Of a DNA stretch of 64,000 bases, positions 59,683-64,000 are shown piece after piece. The notes under the pieces are model-generated. The model was not told the DNA's origin. It ran no database searches and saw only the letters and a list, made by a program, of their open reading frames with translations. The translations under genes and the position numbers were made by a program. This stretch comes from Batillaria attramentaria (Eukaryota; Mollusca; Gastropoda; Batillariidae), in NCBI GenBank assembly GCA_018292915.2, contig JACVVK020000005.1:4822001-4886000 (forward strand). The letters are read 5' to 3'. Position 1 is the first letter of the stretch; every line of letters starts with the position of its first letter.

Positions 59683-59820
59683 GTGCTGAAGCTGGTAGAG
59701 CATTGAACATTCAGTACTCGGGTCGTGAGTTCGAATCTCAGCTGAACTGACTTTTTTTTCCTTGTTGTCCACTCAGATTAGGCATCTCCCGTACGCGGTG
59801 GAAAAAAGACCTCAAAACAA
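59683..59820 (+). mobile_element. tRNA-derived SINE, copy A
   Basis: Box-A-like GCTGGTAGAGCAT (59691) and box-B-like GAGTTCGAATCTC (about 59727) are at tRNA-like spacing. A non-tRNA body follows, containing 'ggcatctcccgtacgcggtg'. There is no acceptor-stem pairing, so it is not a functional tRNA gene. Confidence 0.65.
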
Positions 59821-60185
59821 CCAGGCAACCAATCGCAGTGCTTCGCTCTGGGGGTTGGGAGTGGGGTTGGGGGATTGTTAGTGAGAGGGGGTGCCAGCCG
59901 AGTATGGGCACTTCAGGAAAGGTTATGGAGCGGAAGTCTGGTCATGCGGCACCGGGGACAGGCCGTGTGCTGTAAACTTCCATCCCATTTCCATAATAGC
60001 TCTCAGCTGTGGTTATTAACCCCCGGCTCGTACCCCAGGAAATGATTGTCAAATAGGAGCCATGGTAACTTGGTCGTGGGAGTTCAGGCGTTCGTGTACC
60101 CACGGGGTGTAGTCAGAACGGACTCGTGTTTCTGGTGCTACCCTGTTTTAGAACTTAAAATGATGACTGCTAAAAGTGCTTTCAT
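59821..60185. other. Intergenic, nothing recognised
   Basis: GC-richer sequence between two SINE copies, with a G-rich patch at 59850-59895. No exon or motif cluster was seen. Confidence 0.4.
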
Positions 60186-60350
60186 GTAAAACCGGGATAG
60201 CTGAATGGTGGAGCATTGTACAGTGCTCGGGTTGTGAGTTCAGATCTCTTCTGGGGCCAAATATTTGTGCTGGTCTTTTCCTTGATGCCCTGTCTTTGAT
60301 ATCACCTTAACATGGTGGAAAAGGATGTTAAATTCCCAAATGCCTGCCTA
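60186..60350 (+). mobile_element. tRNA-derived SINE, copy B
   Basis: TAGCTGAATGGTGGAGCAT (box A region) and GTGAGTTCAGATCTC (degenerate box B) are followed by 'ggggccaaatatttgtgctg' and 'catggtggaaaaggatgtta', the same body as copy C at 63001. Confidence 0.75.
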
Positions 60351-61254
60351 CCTACTGCATGTAAAGTCATGTTTGAGTACCTTGTCAAGTCAGCACTAAG
60401 TGTTTCCGAATGGCAGTTCCTCCAGGACAGTGTTTCCATTTTTAAATCTGAGTAGCGCCAAGTGTTACCAACAGACTAGGCTTCTGTGGGTGTGAAGCTG
60501 AGAAAGGGACAGTGTATCAGCCAATGACTGACTGTCACTGTACTGACTGCAGCACAAAGACAAATGTATACGTACATGTGCGTGTTCATCTTGCAGACCT
60601 ATGGCTTTATTTGAGAGCAGTTACTGTCAAGACTTTTGAAGCTGAGTAGCACCGGAAACACATCCGTCCATTTTGATTACACCCCAGCGGACACTGAGAG
60701 AGAGAGAGAGAGAGTGGAGATAAGAGAGCGCGGGATGGCATTTCGCTGTTACAGAGGACTGCGTGATAGGTTTATGACCGCTTCCGATCCTGTCGGACAA
60801 TTACGTGACAATGGCAGTCATTCAGTTGCTGTGCCGTGTGCGTAATTTTACGTCCATTGAGAAGTCCTTGTGTTTTGCATATGTATACTATACATGTACA
60901 TGTATGTATGTGTTAAGGTTGTAAAAGTGATGGCTGCGCTAGTATTCGCTAGTCAGAAGGTACGTTGGGGCACAGATTGTATTCTGTGTAGGCGAATCAC
61001 AGTTTTCAGCAACTGGTCTTGCAGAAGTATTGTCTCCTTGCACGATTTTCACTTTTCTGTGGAAGTCATTCCTGCGTGAAGTGCTTTGGTGTGTGCGTGC
61101 GTGCCTGCGTGTGTATGCCGTGTGGCGCTCAGTGCATAATTTGTCCGTCTGCGGCATTTCTTGCGTGGCATGAAACAGAAAACACCCCAATCGTTCATTC
61201 GCATCCATCAGCCGGAAATGTTTGGGTGTGGAAAGAATATTGTCTGTTTACTTC

Positions 61255-61440
61255 TGTCGGGCCTGACATGGAACCCGCAGGGGAAAAGGAAGAGAGGCCG
61301 GAGGCCGGACACTGAGGCAGAGCTATGCAAGCAGGGGATCAACTGGACTGGAGTGGCAAGAGTAGCCCAGGCGATGGCGAAGGGTCGTCGATGGCCTATG
61401 CTCCACTTGGAGCCATGGGCCTTAGTCGTAGTAGTACTTC
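61255..61440 (+). mobile_element. LINE C-terminal tail, second copy of the family at 648-826
   Basis: The plus-strand frame reads LTWNPQGKRKRGRRPDTEAE, then GVARVAQAMAKGRRWPMLHL. The first phrase is a typical end of non-LTR retrotransposon ORF2 proteins. It shares DNA such as 'gacactgaggcagag' and 'gcctatgctccac.tggagc' with the 648-826 copy, in opposite orientation. It is truncated and non-functional. Confidence 0.75.
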
Positions 61441-61833
61441 TGTCAGCCATCAGCCATGATGTCCTAATCTGCACCACTTCATGTAGTTGTCATACTTCGA
61501 GTATAACCAACCCTTGTTGACGGGAGGAGAACACGAGAAGGGCTGTTCACGGCCGCAAGAAATCTTCCCTATGCCCTTTGTTAGTGGGACGCCTCTGGTG
61601 CTTTGTGGGGTCACGACAAAAATGTCAACCATCTGAGAGTCCCTGGAATCCTGGCTATCAAAAAGTTCGGGTCTTTTCTGCACCAGGTGTGACATTCTAC
61701 ATGGCTGCGCTGCACATGTAACTAATGAATGGCACATTTATATGACCATCAGTTCGTATCAGTGCTGTCTCTCTCAGTCTCACTGCTCATAGTGTGTGAA
61801 CCACTTGCATACAAGATTCAGATTAATATTTGC

Positions 61834-62105
61834 ACCATGAACAGAACAAACACAAAACCCATGAGGACGATTGCTGTAATTCGTAAAACAGCATTATCTT
61901 GTGTTACTTGGATACAGAACACTGCACCATGAACAAAACAAACACAAAAGTATGATTGCTGTAATTTGTAAAACAGAGTTATTTTGTGTTACATGGATGC
62001 AGAACACTGCACCATGAACAAAACAAACACAAAAGCCCTGAGCACGATTACTGTAATTTGTAAAGCAGCATTACTGTTTTGTGTTACAGGGATACAGAAC
62101 ACTAC
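61834..62105. repeat. Three-copy tandem repeat, unit about 88 bp
   Basis: The phrases 'caccatgaaca.aacaaaca', 'gattgctgtaatt.gtaaaa' and 'tgtgttac.tggat.cagaa' occur three times in order, starting at about 61834, 61926 and 62012. The units differ in length by a few bases. Confidence 0.9.
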
Positions 62106-63000
62106 ATATATTGGGGAAAGGGTGGATGCAGCTTAAACCACCTCTCATTTTTAGGAATGGTTAGAAGGAAAACTGTATCCATGCAGAATTTAGGGCCATA
62201 AAGAAAACATTATAACCAGCAAACCTGTAAAACAGAGGTTGATGAAAATGAGATTGCTGCCATTTTTGTGGCGCTTTAATTTGGTAGGTCAGACAGTCAA
62301 GGGGTGCGGTTGATGTAGCACAGGGACATGTAGAATCAGATTCAGCGCACATTTCCAGCAGTTTCGATTGTGATTTCTGGTGCCGGAAAATGTTATTGAA
62401 ATCCTGCCAAGTTGCCCCGAAGCCATCGCACATTGTTTAGTCCAGACAGGCCAGGATGTAGTACCTGGAGATGCTCTTTGGATCATATTATCCAGATCGT
62501 GCAGTAAATGTCAGAGTCCCGTTGCCCGCTGCATAGTCACATTCCCCGAGAGCTGCGCAGAAGAAAGGGCCTGTCTACTCTTGTTTTGTCCGAACCAACA
62601 TGCACAGCATCTGGCCTCTGTATATGTATGCCTCTGTTCTCGCCATTGTTGGATGACTTAGTACTGGTGTAGTGTATGTACTGGAGTGGAGAACTTGCCG
62701 CTTCTTACCATCTTTATTGTTTTTTTTGGGGGGGGAGGGGGATGGGGGGTGTTGTTAATGTACAGGTCACGGTCTGTTTTCTTGTTCGTCTAGTTGTTTT
62801 GATGGCATATTCGCTGGGAAACTAGTTATAATCACCAATTTGTGGAACTAGTCATTTCTTGTAGCTAGGGTATTGGATGTGCTCCTCACTTAGGGTTGGC
62901 TGTTGTTGCTGGCAGAAACAAGTAATAAGCACTAATTGGTTGCCTGTGTTGTATCAGTTACACTTCTCTCCCCTCTCTCTCTCTCTCTTTTGTTCGGGTG
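62106..63000. other. Intergenic or intronic, nothing recognised
   Basis: A T-run leading into a G-tract lies at 62726-62750, and a TC run at about 62971-62988 directly before SINE copy C. No exon was recognised. Confidence 0.45.
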
Positions 63001-63168
63001 TAGTCGGAATAGTCAAGCGGTTACTTTGAATGCTCGGATCATGACTCCCAGTTCGAATTCCGGTTGGGGCCAAATATTTGTGCTGGCCTTTTCCCTCGTT
63101 GCCTCGTCTATGGTATCACCCGTACATGGAAAAGGACGTTACACTCCCAAACGCCCACCCTCTCTCTC
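63001..63168 (+). mobile_element. tRNA-derived SINE, copy C
   Basis: A degenerate tRNA head (AGTCAAGCGGTTA; CAGTTCGAATTCCG as box B) is followed by the body 'ggggccaaatatttgtgctg..cttttcc', 'catggaaaaggacgttacac' and 'cccaaacgccc', and a terminal TC microsatellite. It is clearly related to copy B. Confidence 0.8.
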
Positions 63169-63450
63169 TCTCTCTCTCTGGTTCAGTTCAGTGCGTCTGC
63201 AGATCCGAAACGTACTTGGTGGGGTGGTAGCCTGTGGGAATTCCGACATGATGTCTAGGGCGCTGTGATTCACAAAGGCCTTTGTTTATTGCTGATGCGA
63301 TTAAACCCACCTTATGTTGCGCCAGACCATTTGAGATCCGGGGGAAAATCGCTGGTGTGTTTAGAATTTGTCTGCAGATAGCAGATCTTGTGTAAAGTCG
63401 CTTTGATTGGTAGGGTTCATTCTGCGATTTTCACTTCCAGCAGTTTGTCT

Positions 63451-63473
63451 CAGAGAGAGAGAGAGAGAGAGAG

Positions 63474-63527
<54 letters not shown>

Positions 63528-63550
63528 CGTGCATGCGTGCGTGCGTGCAT
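63451..63550. repeat. (GA)n(GT)n(GCGT)n compound microsatellite
   Basis: GA run 63451-63477, GT run to about 63523, then GCGT/GCAT tetramers to about 63550. It is open in one frame but not coding. Confidence 0.95.
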
Positions 63551-64000
63551 TTTACTGAGAAAGCTGCAATCGTGGTTTTTAGGACAGTTGATGGTACGTG
63601 TAGTTTAGTCAGTTATGGTGAAATCGCAGGCCAGCATGAACTAAAATTGAAACAAGAATACGTCAGACTCTAATGTTATTCGTCATGTAGACCACACTTC
63701 GAGTTTGGTGTTAGACAGATAAAGAAAATCAATTTATCCACTGGATAGGTAGGTATAGGGATAGGTGAAGGCGGAGAATAGGCCACCACCAAGCCCTTCT
63801 TGTGTACATGTATACATGCATGCTCTCTGTAATGTTTTAAGCATACGTTTTCACACCGGTGTGTATTTATGTTGGCCGTTGGCTGTTATGTGTAACGGCA
63901 TGTGCATCCTTGAAATGCAAGCGCCCACATTGAAACAAATGTATTCCGTGCAACTGATAATCAGTGTTGCAATCCACCATGGCCTGGAGGGATAGTTTCA
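63551..64000. other. Window end, nothing recognised
   Basis: No exon, promoter cluster or repeat was identified that I could support. Confidence 0.4.

Noticed and set aside
59690..59760. Possible tRNA gene
   Set aside because: Box A and box B are present, but acceptor-stem and anticodon-arm pairing are absent. It fits a SINE head.

Overview
This is a gene-bearing window of animal nuclear DNA. It has large GT-AG introns, long 3' untranslated regions, abundant (CA)n/(GT)n and poly-G/poly-C tracts, 5'-truncated LINE tails, tRNA-like SINEs and miniature inverted-repeat elements. The three recognisable proteins match animal families. The repeat style and the invertebrate form of CoREST suggest a lophotrochozoan, most likely a marine mollusc such as a gastropod. 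That assignment is an inference, not a search result.

Layout. (1) 1-11250, plus strand: the C-terminal third of a non-erythroid beta-spectrin, entering the window mid-gene. It has 12 visible coding exons (452-8544) and a 2.7 kb 3' UTR. (2) 11375-19691, minus strand: a complete REST corepressor (CoREST/RCOR) of 14 coding exons and 536 aa, tail-to-tail with spectrin and only about 125 bp from it. It carries a GATA-like zinc finger between its two SANT domains. (3) 19.7-26.8 kb: an intergenic zone extremely rich in the pentamer ACTGA/TCAGT. It contains an unrecognised 267-aa acidic/serine-rich reading frame on the minus strand (24447-25250) and a TTAA-bordered element. (4) 26.85-40.36 kb, plus strand: a complete CLASRP (CLK4-associating SR-rich protein) gene, with a CGCG-palindrome promoter, one non-coding exon, 18 coding exons (739 aa) and a poly(A) signal. 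(5) 40.4-64 kb: no recognisable protein. It holds one convincing orphan promoter with first exon (42.56-42.71 kb), a second CpG-rich area with splice donors on both strands (57.5-57.7 kb), several miniature transposons, a roughly 185-bp degenerate array (54.9-57 kb), other tandem repeats and three tRNA-like SINEs.

Working together: beta-spectrin is a membrane-skeleton protein, CoREST a chromatin corepressor scaffold and CLASRP a splicing regulator. They are neighbours rather than a pathway. The most interesting non-genic signals are two 92-bp TTAA-ended perfect or near-perfect palindromes, whose sequence differences are mirrored in both arms, and the long ACTGA-rich domain.
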